From Caballeronia choica (GTDB lineage Bacteria > Pseudomonadota > Gammaproteobacteria > Burkholderiales > Burkholderiaceae), in NCBI RefSeq assembly GCF_001544535.1, contig NZ_FCON02000043.1, forward strand, positions 1 through 57,460: 57,460 nucleotides of DNA, given 5' to 3'. The notes beneath the pieces were generated by a model. The model was not told where the DNA came from. It did not search any database and saw only the letters and a list, made by a program, of their open reading frames with translations. Of the stretch, positions 48,184-57,249 are shown piece after piece; positions within the stretch are counted from its first letter, which is position 1, and every line of letters begins with the position of its first letter. The translations under genes and the position numbers were made by a program.

Positions 48184-48837
48184 ATGAAAAAACTGTTCAG
48201 TGCGCTCGCTGTCTCCCTCGGTATTGCAGTCGGCGCGATGAGCGCCATGAACGCGGCTCACGCGTCGCCTGCCGCGCCCGTCGCCGGCACGGACTACACC
48301 GTGTTGCAGACCGCCCAGCCCGTCGATGCGGCCGGCAAGGTCGAGGTCATCGAGTTCTTCTGGTATGGCTGCCCGCATTGCAACGAGTTCGAGCCGTACC
48401 TCGAGGCGTGGGTGAAGAAGCAGGGCCCGGATGTCGTGTTCAAGCGCGTGCCGGTCGCTTTCCGCGACGACTTCATTCCGCACTCGAAGATGTATCACGC
48501 GCTCGACGCGCTCGGCGTCGCAGAAAAGGTCACACCAGCCGTCTTCCACGAGATTCACGTCAAGAAGAACTATCTGCTGACGCCGCAGGCGCAGGCCGAC
48601 TTCCTGGCGACGCAGGGCGTCGACAAGAAGAAGTACATGGAGGCGTACAACTCGTTCTCGACGCAAAGCGCGATCCAGCGCGACAGCAAGCTGATGCAGG
48701 ACTACAAGATCGATGGCGTGCCGACGCTCGTCGTGCAGGGCAAGTATGAAACCGGTCCGGCCGCGACCAACAGCCTGCCGGGCACGACGCAAGTGCTCGA
48801 CTATCTGGTCGCCCAGGTTCGCGCGAAGAAGATGTAA
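48184..48837 (+). CDS. dsbA: thiol:disulfide interchange protein DsbA
   Basis: A 217-residue periplasmic oxidase. The signal peptide is cut after AHA (25-27); the active site is C63-P-H-C66 (EFFWYGCPHCNEFEP) and the cis-proline loop is GVPTLVVQG. It introduces disulfides into exported proteins and is reoxidised by DsbB, which is not in the window. The strongest start is the ATG at 48184 opening MKKLFSALAVSLG; no clear ribosome site is visible. Confidence 0.95.
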   Translation: MKKLFSALAVSLGIAVGAMSAMNAAHASPAAPVAGTDYTVLQTAQPVDAAGKVEVIEFFWYGCPHCNEFEPYLEAWVKKQGPDVVFKRVPVAFRDDFIPHSKMYHALDALGVAEKVTPAVFHEIHVKKNYLLTPQAQADFLATQGVDKKKYMEAYNSFSTQSAIQRDSKLMQDYKIDGVPTLVVQGKYETGPAATNSLPGTTQVLDYLVAQVRAKKM

Positions 48838-48881
48838 AGGCGGGAGATTACCGCTGGCGCCCGTGGTTGGGCGCTACGCTA

Positions 48882-48917
48882 TTTACGCCGTTTGACGCGC
48901 GCATCAAACGGCGTAAA
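48882..48917. terminator. 14-bp hairpin between convergent dsbA and DUF3443 genes
   Basis: TTTACGCCGTTTGA (48882-48895) and its perfect complement (48904-48917) enclose eight bases. A/T ends on both sides suit a bidirectional terminator. The left arm recurs near-identically at 57250-57268. Confidence 0.65.
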
Positions 48918-48952
48918 AGCAGCAGCAGCCAAAACCAGAACTAAGACTAAAA

Positions 48953-50287
48953 CTAAAACGCCACGTAGGGCGTGCTCTTCCCCGGCAGATCGAACCCGAC
49001 ATAGACATGCCGCCCGTAGAAGAACGGCAATCCAAAGTCGAAGAACCGCGAGTCGCCGAAATTGCCGGCCAGGCTATTGAACGCGAACTTCCCGCCGCTC
49101 GCCGTCAGCGTGCTCGCGCTGACCACTTTGAAATTCACCGTCGATGCCGAAACGCCATCCGTGCTGCGAACCGCATTCGACAACGCCAATTCCGAACCCG
49201 GACAGTAGAACGCCGACGACGACTTGCACGCCGGAATCGAACTGTCGCTGAAGAAGGTGCCGTTCGAGCCTGAGTCGAAGAAGGTCGTGACGGAAGCGTT
49301 CTTGTAGCTGCCGTTGAGGTTGCCCGTGCCGTCGGTGGCGAACACGGTCACGCCGCTGATCGCGTTGTTGCTCTGCGTGCCGATGCCGAATATCAGCGTG
49401 CCGGACGCGGACGCGGCGCCGCTATCGGCGACAGGCGGCATTTGCACGATCACGCCGTTGTTGTCGACCGCGAACCGCGTGACCGGATTGACGACCTGCT
49501 GCGCGAGTGGCGCTGCGGTCGGCGAGCAATTCGTGCCGTTCGGGCACGAGTAGTACAGGCTCTGCGCCGCATTCAGGCAGGTCGTGCCGCAATCGTAGAT
49601 CGCGTTGCCCACGCCGAGGATGCCGTGCGCGCCGAGATCGGCCGTGGTGGTCTCGTTGCTGCCGTTGACGCAGCCGCTCGCCGGAACCGTCGACGCACCG
49701 AGATCGCCGATCACCTGCACCGGAATGTTGGACGCCGTTTCGCCGCCGATCTTCACATCGGCCTGACGCACCGTGCCCCAGGTGAAACCATCGGCGAACT
49801 GCGTGCATTCGGCGAGCTGGCCGCCGCCCTGCGCGACGCTGACCGGCAGGCTGCCGAGCACCTGCTGCGCGGCGTCGCGGACGATGCGCAGGCCGAACGA
49901 GCCGGTGTCGAGCTGGATGTTGTCGATGGTCTGGCAAACGGACGTGCCGGGCGCGCAGATCGTCACCGTCACGTTCGGAATGTTCACGAAATTCGCAGCG
50001 CCCGCGTTGACCGTGATCGGCACGGAATTCGAGCCGTTGGGCGTGATCGGCTGGCTGTTCGCGCCGCTCGTCCCGCCCCCGGTGCCGGAGCCGCTGTTCG
50101 AGCCGCCACTCGATCCGCTATTCGAGCCGCCGCCCGAACTGCCGCTCGACGAGCTACTGGAGTTGTTGTCGCCACCGCCGCCGCCGCAAGCGGCGAGCGC
50201 GGCTGCGAGCATCGCTGTAACGAACCATCGAAGCAGGCGCGTCAGGAATGGCGACGATGAATCGATGCTGTAGGGCGTCGGACGCAT
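48953..50287 (-). CDS. DUF3443 family exported lipoprotein
   Basis: A 444-residue protein. The lipobox LAAC (C34) is followed directly by GGGGG, then a Ser/Gly low-complexity linker (about 42-75) and a large disulfide-bearing beta-rich domain (DTGSFGLRIV, CTQFADGFTWGTVRQADVKIGG, HGILGVG). The DTGS and HGILG segments echo pepsin-like aspartic proteases, an observation I cannot take further. It is paired with the DUF2844 gene 18 bases upstream. Confidence 0.85.
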   Translation of the reverse strand: MRPTPYSIDSSSPFLTRLLRWFVTAMLAAALAACGGGGGDNNSSSSSSGSSGGGSNSGSSGGSNSGSGTGGGTSGANSQPITPNGSNSVPITVNAGAANFVNIPNVTVTICAPGTSVCQTIDNIQLDTGSFGLRIVRDAAQQVLGSLPVSVAQGGGQLAECTQFADGFTWGTVRQADVKIGGETASNIPVQVIGDLGASTVPASGCVNGSNETTTADLGAHGILGVGNAIYDCGTTCLNAAQSLYYSCPNGTNCSPTAAPLAQQVVNPVTRFAVDNNGVIVQMPPVADSGAASASGTLIFGIGTQSNNAISGVTVFATDGTGNLNGSYKNASVTTFFDSGSNGTFFSDSSIPACKSSSAFYCPGSELALSNAVRSTDGVSASTVNFKVVSASTLTASGGKFAFNSLAGNFGDSRFFDFGLPFFYGRHVYVGFDLPGKSTPYVAF

Positions 50288-50305
50288 GTGAGTTTCTCCC
50301 GTCCG

Positions 50306-50887
50306 TTACTGGATGTCGCTGGCGCTGACGCCGGCGGGCAGCGCGTCTTGCAAATACGCCTTGCCGGCGAACGAGCCCATGTGGCCGCCCGACTGCACGA
50401 TGAGCCCGGAATCCTCCACGCTGACGGGCCCGCGACTGCCGCGCGCCGCGCGCTGCGCCTTCAGGGCCTGTAAATACTGCGGAAAATAGTTGCCGAGCAG
50501 GTTCGGCAGGTCGGGCATCTGCCGTCCCTGCCACGCGATGCCGAACACGACGCCCGCCGCCGAAACGTACTCGTTCACCACCGTGCCGCTGGCCAGCGTC
50601 GTCGAGCTGACCGAATACGAAGGGGCCGAGGAGGACGCGGCGGTCTGCGAAGCCGAAGCGCCACCGGGAACGACGGCCGCGCGCGACACCGCGCCGTTGG
50701 CCGTGGCGCCATTCGGCGTCGCCATCGGCGCGCCGCCGAGCACGGCGTGGGCCGGCGCCGCGGCGAACGCGGCAACCAGGCTGGCGAGCAAAGGCAGAAC
50801 GAACCGCGATACAACGCGCGGCGTGGCTGCAAGATGGCCGTTATGGGAATGAACCGGTGACTTCACTGCTCCTCCTGCGTCTTTCAT
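50306..50887 (-). CDS. DUF2844 family exported protein
   Basis: A 193-residue protein with signal peptide cleaved after AHA (46-48). The mature part carries SYSVSSTTLASGTVVNEYVSAAGVVFGIAWQG, the DUF2844 core, and ends with GLIVQSGGHMGSFAGKAYL. Function unknown; DUF2844 and DUF3443 genes are regularly adjacent in Burkholderia relatives, so the products probably act together at the cell surface. ATG 50887 preferred; a longer frame to 50962 exists. Confidence 0.8.
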   Translation of the reverse strand: MKDAGGAVKSPVHSHNGHLAATPRVVSRFVLPLLASLVAAFAAAPAHAVLGGAPMATPNGATANGAVSRAAVVPGGASASQTAASSSAPSYSVSSTTLASGTVVNEYVSAAGVVFGIAWQGRQMPDLPNLLGNYFPQYLQALKAQRAARGSRGPVSVEDSGLIVQSGGHMGSFAGKAYLQDALPAGVSASDIQ

Positions 50888-51092
50888 CCGGCCGCTCGAT
50901 CGCGGGGATCGTGTTTGTCGGCCGAAACGGTATTGCCAAGGAGAACCGACAACCGCAAACACACAGCTTTCGATTCAATTCAACGAAGTATGCCAGCCGG
51001 AACCCACGGGCCGGAACTTTGGGAGCACCCGGGCGCTAAGTGATTTCCCTCAAAAATCGGATCATAGGGAAAAAATAGCCGCGCAAATAGCA

Positions 51093-51120
51093 ACGCGGGG
51101 CGCAATTATGCGCCCCGCGT
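51093..51120 (-). terminator. hairpin downstream of cheZ
   Basis: Perfect 12-base arms (51093-51104 with 51109-51120, ACGCGGGGCGCA) around ATTA, 40 bases after the cheZ stop. The T-run (TATTTTTTCCC) lies further downstream, so efficiency is uncertain. Confidence 0.65.
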
Positions 51121-51160
51121 CGGATATATCGGACGAATTCTTCGGCCTGGGTCTGGCGGG

Positions 51161-51874
51161 CTAGAAGCCGAGGCTTGCCAGCAGATCGTCGACCTGCGAC
51201 TGATCCTGCACGACATCGGTGCGGCCTTCGGGATTGATCTGCGGACCGTTGAGCAGCGTCTCCGGGCTGCCGCTCGCCGAAACGAGCGCCGCCGCCGACG
51301 CCGCGAACTGCTCGCGCCGCTCGGGCGCGATGTTTTCCAGCAGCACGCCGAGCAGTTGCTGCTCGATCAGGTACACGACGTCCGTGATCTTCTTGATGAC
51401 CTGCCCCGTCAGATCCTGGAAATCCTGCGCCAGCATGATTTCGAGCAGTTGAGCGTTGGTCGCCTGCGTGTTTTCCGGCACTTGCTTGAGGAAGCCGCGC
51501 GTATCGGCGATCAGCGCGCCCGCCTCGCCCTTCGCGAGCGGCGCCGCGTACCACTCGCCCCAGCGCGCATCGAGCGCTTGCGCGTCGCGCTGCATCGCTT
51601 CCTGCATCGGCTTGGCGAGTTCGATCGCGTTCAGCGCGCGCTCGGCGGCCTGCTCGGTCATCGTCGCGACGTATTTCAGGCGATCGCGCGCGTCCGGCAC
51701 CATTTCCGCCGCCGCCTCGACTTGCTTGTCGAGGCCGAGTTCGCGCATCGAGTCGCGCAGCGTGCGCGTCAACTGGCCGATGCGCGCGAGGATGCGATCA
51801 CTCGATGGATCACTGTCGCTGTCGGCGACGGCGACGGCCACGGCCAGTCCGCCCTGGTTAGTGAAGTCGTCCAC
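51161..51874 (-). CDS. cheZ: CheY-P phosphatase CheZ
   Basis: A 237-residue long helical hairpin protein that dephosphorylates CheY-P. The catalytic region is MLAQDFQDLTGQVIKKI (about 150-166) and the C-terminal CheY-binding helix is QSQVDDLLASLGF. It starts 2 bases after the cheY stop, last gene of the chemotaxis operon. Its presence shows the E. coli-like phosphate-removal mode. Confidence 0.95.
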   Translation of the reverse strand: MDDFTNQGGLAVAVAVADSDSDPSSDRILARIGQLTRTLRDSMRELGLDKQVEAAAEMVPDARDRLKYVATMTEQAAERALNAIELAKPMQEAMQRDAQALDARWGEWYAAPLAKGEAGALIADTRGFLKQVPENTQATNAQLLEIMLAQDFQDLTGQVIKKITDVVYLIEQQLLGVLLENIAPERREQFAASAAALVSASGSPETLLNGPQINPEGRTDVVQDQSQVDDLLASLGF

Positions 51875-51876
51875 GG

Positions 51877-52272
51877 TCAGCTCCCGGTTTTCGCCAGCTT
51901 CTCGAGAATCTTGGTGAGCTTCTCGTCGAGCGTGGCCGCCGTGAACGGCTTCACGACGTAGCCGCTCGCGCCGGCCTGCGCCGCCGCGATGATGTTCTCC
52001 TTCTTCGATTCCGCCGTCACCATCAGCACCGGCAGATGCGAGAGCGTGGCGTCGGCGCGAATCTGCTGAAGCATCGCGAGGCCGTCGAGGTTCGGCATGT
52101 TCCAGTCGGAGATCACGAAGTCGAAGCCGCCGCCGCGCAGGCGCGCGAGGCCCGCCGCGCCGTCCTCGGCTTCATCGACGTTCGAATAGCCCAGTTCCTT
52201 CAGCAGGTTTCGCACGATACGGCGCATCGTCGGGAAATCGTCGACGACGAGGATCTTCATGTTCTTGTCCAT
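51877..52272 (-). CDS. cheY: chemotaxis response regulator CheY
   Basis: A 131-residue single receiver domain with the acidic pair D11-D12, phospho-acceptor D56 ([11 protein letters not shown]), T in LMVTAES and the conserved lysine in GYVVKPF. When phosphorylated by CheA it binds the flagellar switch. It lies between cheB and cheZ. Confidence 0.96.
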   Translation of the reverse strand: MDKNMKILVVDDFPTMRRIVRNLLKELGYSNVDEAEDGAAGLARLRGGGFDFVISDWNMPNLDGLAMLQQIRADATLSHLPVLMVTAESKKENIIAAAQAGASGYVVKPFTAATLDEKLTKILEKLAKTGS

Positions 52273-52356
52273 CTTTACTCACTCCAGTGTGTTCTCAATA
52301 CGGCGTGCGCCGCGTGTGCATTCAAGATTCGAATTCGTGTTCGTGTAGAGCGGCGC

Positions 52357-53466
52357 TCAGACGCGCTGCACGCGTTCGCCCATCGCTGCGAGCCGCGCCA
52401 TCACGCGCCGGCTCATTTCCGCGAGCGGCGCGATCTCGCTGACGCCGCCCGTCGCAATCGCCTCGCGCGGCATGCCGAAGACGATGCAGCTCGCTTCGTC
52501 CTGCGCGAACGTGTAGGCGCCCGCCTGCTGCATGTCGAGCAGGCCGGCGGCGCCGTCGCGGCCCATGCCGGTCAGGATCACGCCGAGCGCGTTCTTGCCC
52601 GCGTGCTGCGCGGCCGAGCGAAACAGCACGTCGACCGACGGCCGGTGCCGGTTCACCGGCGGCGCATCCGACAGATGCGCGACGTAGTTCGCCCCGCTTC
52701 TCGCGAGCACGAGGTGAGCGTGGCCCGGCGCGATGTAAGCGTGGCCGGGCAACACGCGCTCGCCGTGCTCCGCTTCCTTCACCGCAATGCGGCACAAGCC
52801 GTTCAGGCGCTGCGCGAACGACTTCGTGAAGCCCGGCGGCATGTGTTGCGCGATCATCACGGCGGGCGCGTCGGGCGGAAGCGGCACGAGCAGTTCGCGG
52901 ATCGCTTCGGTGCCGCCCGTCGACGCGCCGACGATGATCAGCTTCTCGGTACTGACGAGCGGATTGTTGAAAAGCGGCGCCGGTTTCGCGACAGCGCTCG
53001 GCGCGCCGGCGTGCGCGTGTTGTGCGTGCGGCGTCTGCCTGACGCGTGCGCGCGACGCCGCGCGGATCTTGTCGGCGAGCTTCTCGGCGTAGTCGAGCAT
53101 GCCGTCGCGGATGCCGACCTTCGGCTTCGTGACGAAATCGACCGCCCCGAGTTCCAGCGCGCGCAGCGTGATCTCGTTGCCGCGCTCGGTCAGCGACGAC
53201 ACCATCACGACCGGCATCGGCCGCAGGCGCATCAGCTTCTCGAGGAAATCGAGGCCGTCCATGCGCGGCATTTCGACGTCGAGCGTCAGGACGTCGGGGT
53301 TGTGCTGCTTGATCAGTTCGCGCGCGACGAGCGGGTCGGGCGCGGTCGCGCATACGTGCATGTCGGGCTGCGAGTTGATGATCTCGGTCATCAGGCTGCG
53401 CACGAGCGCCGAATCGTCGACGCACAGCACCTTGATTTTTTGCCCTGCCTGCCAGGTCGTGGTCAT
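52357..53466 (-). CDS. cheB: chemoreceptor methylesterase/deamidase CheB
   Basis: A 369-residue protein: receiver domain with D63 ([11 protein letters not shown]), a linker of about 40 residues ([18 protein letters not shown]), and the esterase domain with catalytic S182 (GASTGG), H208 (AQHMPPG) and D304 (GMGRDGAAG). It removes methyl groups added by CheR during adaptation. The start overlaps the cheD stop by 4 bases. Confidence 0.96.
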   Translation of the reverse strand: MTTTWQAGQKIKVLCVDDSALVRSLMTEIINSQPDMHVCATAPDPLVARELIKQHNPDVLTLDVEMPRMDGLDFLEKLMRLRPMPVVMVSSLTERGNEITLRALELGAVDFVTKPKVGIRDGMLDYAEKLADKIRAASRARVRQTPHAQHAHAGAPSAVAKPAPLFNNPLVSTEKLIIVGASTGGTEAIRELLVPLPPDAPAVMIAQHMPPGFTKSFAQRLNGLCRIAVKEAEHGERVLPGHAYIAPGHAHLVLARSGANYVAHLSDAPPVNRHRPSVDVLFRSAAQHAGKNALGVILTGMGRDGAAGLLDMQQAGAYTFAQDEASCIVFGMPREAIATGGVSEIAPLAEMSRRVMARLAAMGERVQRV

Positions 53467-54266
53467 GCTTCCTCCACGGTCTTCGTGCCGCGCTCCGCGC
53501 GCGCCAGACCGGTAGCGTTCAGCCCTGATGCCGAGCCGAACAATTCGATGCGAGGTTTCGCGGCAGGCTTCGTCGTGCCTTCGGGACGCGCGGTTGCGGT
53601 AGCTGTCGCGGCGGCGCCGAACAGCGCCATGCGCGGCTTCACGCCCTGACTGAACAACTCGACGCGCGCCCGCGCTCGCGCGAGCCGTTCCGCGCGCTCT
53701 TCCGGCGTGCGCGTGGCAAGCGCCTGCTCACGCTCGACGACGCTCGTCTCCTGCTGCGTCTTCAGCTTCTTGACCATCACCTGGCCGGTGCGCGGCATGA
53801 ACGCGACCTTGCGCGGATGCATGCCCTGCAAGTCCTCGGCGACGATGCGGATCTTTTCCAGCGCGAGATAGCGCCGCACGAACTCGGAGTTGCGATCGCC
53901 GATGTTGATGGTCGTCATGCCGGCGAGCACCGCGCCGCCGCCGAACACCTTCGCCTCGAAGCGTTCGCGCCGTCCGCCGCGCTTGATCATTTCGTTGATC
54001 AGCACTTCCATTGCATAGGCGCCGTAGCGCATCGAATCCGATGACGCGTATGACGCGTCCGTGCCGTCGTCGGGCAGCATGAAGTGGTTCATCCCGCCGA
54101 TGCCCGCCGTGCGATCGTTGATGCATGCCGCCACGCACGAACCGAGCACCGTGACGAGCACCATGTCCTCGCTCGTCATGTAGAACTCGTTCGGCAGCAG
54201 CTTCACGCCGGGCTTCTGAAAGTGCGTGTCGAAGTAAAGATTCGACGCGATCGGCAGGCCGCTCAT
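53463..54266 (-). CDS. cheD: chemoreceptor glutamine deamidase CheD with extended tail
   Basis: A 267-residue protein. The catalytic core (about 15-170) has C44 in LGSCVAAC and H61 in MNHFMLPD. About 90 extra residues follow: a charged helix (175-200) and a disordered tail carrying three copies of an R-x-[EA]-L-F-[SG] motif (201-206, 212-217, 239-244). CheD deamidates receptor glutamines; in some species it binds CheC, which is not seen here. It overlaps cheB and cheR by 4 bases each. Confidence 0.93.
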   Translation of the reverse strand: MSGLPIASNLYFDTHFQKPGVKLLPNEFYMTSEDMVLVTVLGSCVAACINDRTAGIGGMNHFMLPDDGTDASYASSDSMRYGAYAMEVLINEMIKRGGRRERFEAKVFGGGAVLAGMTTINIGDRNSEFVRRYLALEKIRIVAEDLQGMHPRKVAFMPRTGQVMVKKLKTQQETSVVEREQALATRTPEERAERLARARARVELFSQGVKPRMALFGAAATATATARPEGTTKPAAKPRIELFGSASGLNATGLARAERGTKTVEEA

Positions 54267-55192
54267 GCGACTTCTCCCGCCAGCACGCGCGCATGTTTCG
54301 AATGCGCTCCCGCCTTCGCATCGCGAGCGAGTTCGTACACCGTCTGGCCGCGCAACCTGAACGCCTGCGTCACGTACGTGAAGTTCTCCGAGTGACCGGC
54401 AAAGAGCAGCGCGCCCGGCTTCATCAACGGCTCGAAGCGCGACAGCACCTGCGCCTGCGTCGGCTTGTCGAAGTAGATCATCACGTTGCGGCAGAAGATC
54501 GCGTCGAACGGCGTCTTCAGGTTGTAGTTCGAATCGGTCAGGTTCAGGCGCTCGAACTTCACGAGCGCGCGCACCTCCGGCCGCACCTTCACCAGGCCCT
54601 CATGCACGCCCGTGCCCTTCAGGAAGAAACGCTTCAGGCGCTCCGTGCTCAATGGCTTCACCTGATCGAGCGAATAGACGCCCGCATCGGCCTTCGCGAG
54701 CACCTGGCTGTCGATGTCGGTCGAGAGCACCGTGCACTGGCGCGCCGCGTGCTCGCCGAGCGCTTCGATCAGCGTCATCGCGATCGAATACGGCTCCTCG
54801 CCCGTCGATGCCGCCGAGCACCACACCGACACCGGCTGCTGCCGGCGCTTTGCGAAATCCGCGAGGATCGGGAAGTGATGCGACTCGCGAAAGAACGCCG
54901 TCAGGTTGGTGGTCAGCGCGTTGACGAAAGCTTCCCACTCGGCACTGTCGCCGCTCGCTTCGAGGCGGTCGAGATAGTGCCGGAACGTATCGATGCCGCA
55001 CGCGCGCAAGCGTCGCGCGAGGCGGCTGTACGCCATGTCGCGCTTGTGGTCGGACAGCGAGATGCCCGCGCGGCGATGGATCAGCTCGCGAATGCGGGCG
55101 AAATCCGCCGACGTGAATTCGAAATCGCGTTCGACATCGGAGGTCCTTGGACGCTCAGTCGTGTCGACGCGTACCTGGCGCGTTGCCATCAT
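54263..55192 (-). CDS. cheR: chemoreceptor methyltransferase CheR
   Basis: A 309-residue SAM-dependent enzyme: N-terminal helical domain ([28 protein letters not shown]), SAM motif [14 protein letters not shown] and the beta-subdomain that binds receptor tails, plus [18 protein letters not shown]. It methylates receptor glutamates. The first two codons are both ATG; either may be used. The receptor upstream carries a matching C-terminal tether. Confidence 0.95.
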   Translation of the reverse strand: MMATRQVRVDTTERPRTSDVERDFEFTSADFARIRELIHRRAGISLSDHKRDMAYSRLARRLRACGIDTFRHYLDRLEASGDSAEWEAFVNALTTNLTAFFRESHHFPILADFAKRRQQPVSVWCSAASTGEEPYSIAMTLIEALGEHAARQCTVLSTDIDSQVLAKADAGVYSLDQVKPLSTERLKRFFLKGTGVHEGLVKVRPEVRALVKFERLNLTDSNYNLKTPFDAIFCRNVMIYFDKPTQAQVLSRFEPLMKPGALLFAGHSENFTYVTQAFRLRGQTVYELARDAKAGAHSKHARVLAGEVA

Positions 55193-55358
55193 CGTGCCTC
55201 ATGCCTCTCGTGGAGTTGCACCGCGCGCCGCGATGCCGATTCCCGACGACCATGCGGCCCGATGCGCGCCGCGTTCGCGCGCTTCGATGAGTCGCCCGTC
55301 GCGGGGCGAGATGCCGAAAACCTGCATGGTCGTTTCACGTTGCGTCAAAAACACTGAC

Positions 55359-57173
55359 TTAAAAAGTTTCCCAGTCGCCGTCGGCGGCGGCGGTGGCTCG
55401 CGCCGCACGGCTTGCCGTGGCGGGTGTTGCTGCCGCCGTCGCGCTGGTTTTCGGCTGTGCCGTACCTTTATTAACGGCGCGATTACGCGCGACGTTAGGC
55501 TCCGGCGCAACTTTCGTGGCGTCGTCGCGCCTGGCCGTCTTGAGCGGCGCCGGCTCGACGCGCGCTGCAAGCGTATTCAGGCGCGCCGCCGCTACCGAAG
55601 CAGCCGACTTGACCATCCTGCTCTCAACCCGCCATTGCCCGACGACGTCCTTCAACTGGCGCGTCTGGTCTTCGAGCGACGCGGCCGCTGCCGCCGCCTG
55701 TTCGACGAGCGCCGCGTTCTGCTGCGTGACGCTGTCCATCTGCGTGACCGCGCGATTGACCTGCTCGATGCCATCCGACTGCTCGTCGGAGGCCGCGCTG
55801 ATTTCGCCCATGATGTCGGTCACGCGGCGCACGGCCTGCACGATCTCGCCCATCGTTTCGCCGGCCCGCGCGACGAGTTCCGAGCCGCTTTCCACCTTCC
55901 CGGCCGAGTCGCCGATCAGCGCCTTGATCTCCTTCGCCGCCGCTGCGCTGCGTTGCGCGAGCGAGCGCACTTCGCCCGCGACCACCGCGAAGCCGCGCCC
56001 TTCCTCACCGGCGCGCGCCGCTTCCACGGCCGCGTTCAGCGCGAGGATATTGGTCTGAAACGCGATGCCTTCGATCACGCCGATGATATCGACGACCTTG
56101 CTCGAACTTGACGCGATCGCGTGCATCGTATCGACGACCTGATCGACCACCTGACCGCCGCGCGATGCGATGTCCGACGCGCTGACTGCGAGCTGGCTCG
56201 CCTGGCGCGCGTTCTCGGCGTTCTGCTTCACCGTGCTCGTGAGTTCCTCCATGCTCGACGCCGTTTCCTGCAGCGAAGCCGCCTGCTCTTCCGTGCGTTG
56301 CGACAGATCGGTATTGCCGCTCGCGATTTCGCGCGCGCCGACGTCGATCGATTCCGCGCCGCGATGCACCGCGCCGACCATCGACGTCAGGTTCGTGCGC
56401 ATGCGCTCGATGCCTGCGAACAGGCGACCGATTTCGTTGGTCTTGTCGGTGTGGGCGGACTTCGTCAGGTCGCCGCGCGAGATGCGGTCGAAGTGATCGA
56501 CGGCGTCGTTGATCGGTTGCACGATCAGGCCGCGCAGGGCGACGCGCGTGGCGAGCAGCGTCAGGACCGACAACACCAGCACGACCGCGATCGCCGCGCT
56601 GAGCGTGTCGATGTGTGCTGCCGTGCTTGCGCGCAGGTCTTCCGCGTGTTTTTGCTGGAACGCTACCGCGGCGGATGCGGCGGTATCGAACGCGACGAAC
56701 ATCGGGCTGATCTTCGTGTCGGCGATGGCGTGGTAAGCGGCGAGGTCGCCTGCGCGGATTGCCGCGAACTCCGGTTCGACGCCGTTGTGGAGCAGTGCGT
56801 CGTGCTGTGTGGTGACTGCGTCGAGGGTCGCCTGCGGCAGTGTGGGCTTGGGTGTATCGAGGTAGAGCTTCCAGTTTTCGTTCGACTTGTCGAGGAGGAA
56901 CTGGCCGCGGTCCAGGGCTTGTTTTGCTTCGTCGGCGTTGCCGGATTCCGAGAGCGAACGCACGCGGTCGAGTGTTATGCGCGAGCGCAGCAGGTACGAC
57001 GATGCCTCGCCGAGGGCGCGGATTGATACCATGTCCTGTTGCGCCAGCGCCGAAAGCGATGTGCTCGCGGTGTTCAGTCCCGTCAGCGACAGCGCGCCTA
57101 CCACCGCGGCGAAGCTCACGAAGAGCAGGCCCACCAATGTCAACGTTGTACGGATCGACCACTTCTTCAACAT
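55359..57173 (-). CDS. methyl-accepting chemotaxis protein (Tar/Tsr type)
   Basis: A 604-residue receptor: TM1 (about 10-31), four-helix-bundle ligand domain (32-190), TM2 (about 192-213), HAMP (214-267) and signalling hairpin with the tip [37 protein letters not shown] flexible Ala/Pro/Thr linker (about 535-598) leads to the terminal pentapeptide DWETF, the CheR/CheB tether (NWETF in E. coli). Its ligand is unknown. It is the first gene of this operon in the window; cheA and cheW would lie upstream, outside. Confidence 0.94.
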   Translation of the reverse strand: MLKKWSIRTTLTLVGLLFVSFAAVVGALSLTGLNTASTSLSALAQQDMVSIRALGEASSYLLRSRITLDRVRSLSESGNADEAKQALDRGQFLLDKSNENWKLYLDTPKPTLPQATLDAVTTQHDALLHNGVEPEFAAIRAGDLAAYHAIADTKISPMFVAFDTAASAAVAFQQKHAEDLRASTAAHIDTLSAAIAVVLVLSVLTLLATRVALRGLIVQPINDAVDHFDRISRGDLTKSAHTDKTNEIGRLFAGIERMRTNLTSMVGAVHRGAESIDVGAREIASGNTDLSQRTEEQAASLQETASSMEELTSTVKQNAENARQASQLAVSASDIASRGGQVVDQVVDTMHAIASSSSKVVDIIGVIEGIAFQTNILALNAAVEAARAGEEGRGFAVVAGEVRSLAQRSAAAAKEIKALIGDSAGKVESGSELVARAGETMGEIVQAVRRVTDIMGEISAASDEQSDGIEQVNRAVTQMDSVTQQNAALVEQAAAAAASLEDQTRQLKDVVGQWRVESRMVKSAASVAAARLNTLAARVEPAPLKTARRDDATKVAPEPNVARNRAVNKGTAQPKTSATAAATPATASRAARATAAADGDWETF

Positions 57174-57213
57174 GTTTCTTCCTTCAATCGGACTGGGTTG
57201 TTCGCTGGCGCTT

Positions 57214-57241
57214 GGGTTGCGGTTGGGGTTGGGGTTGGGGG
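57214..57241 (+). other. telomere-like G-rich tract upstream of the mcp gene
   Basis: GGG, then after eight bases three runs of four or five G separated by TT (GGGGTTGGGGTTGGGGG). Four G-runs with short loops satisfy the G-quadruplex pattern. It lies 40-70 bases upstream of the mcp start, on the non-template side of that gene's transcript. Confidence 0.6.
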
Positions 57242-57249
57242 CGCCGTTG

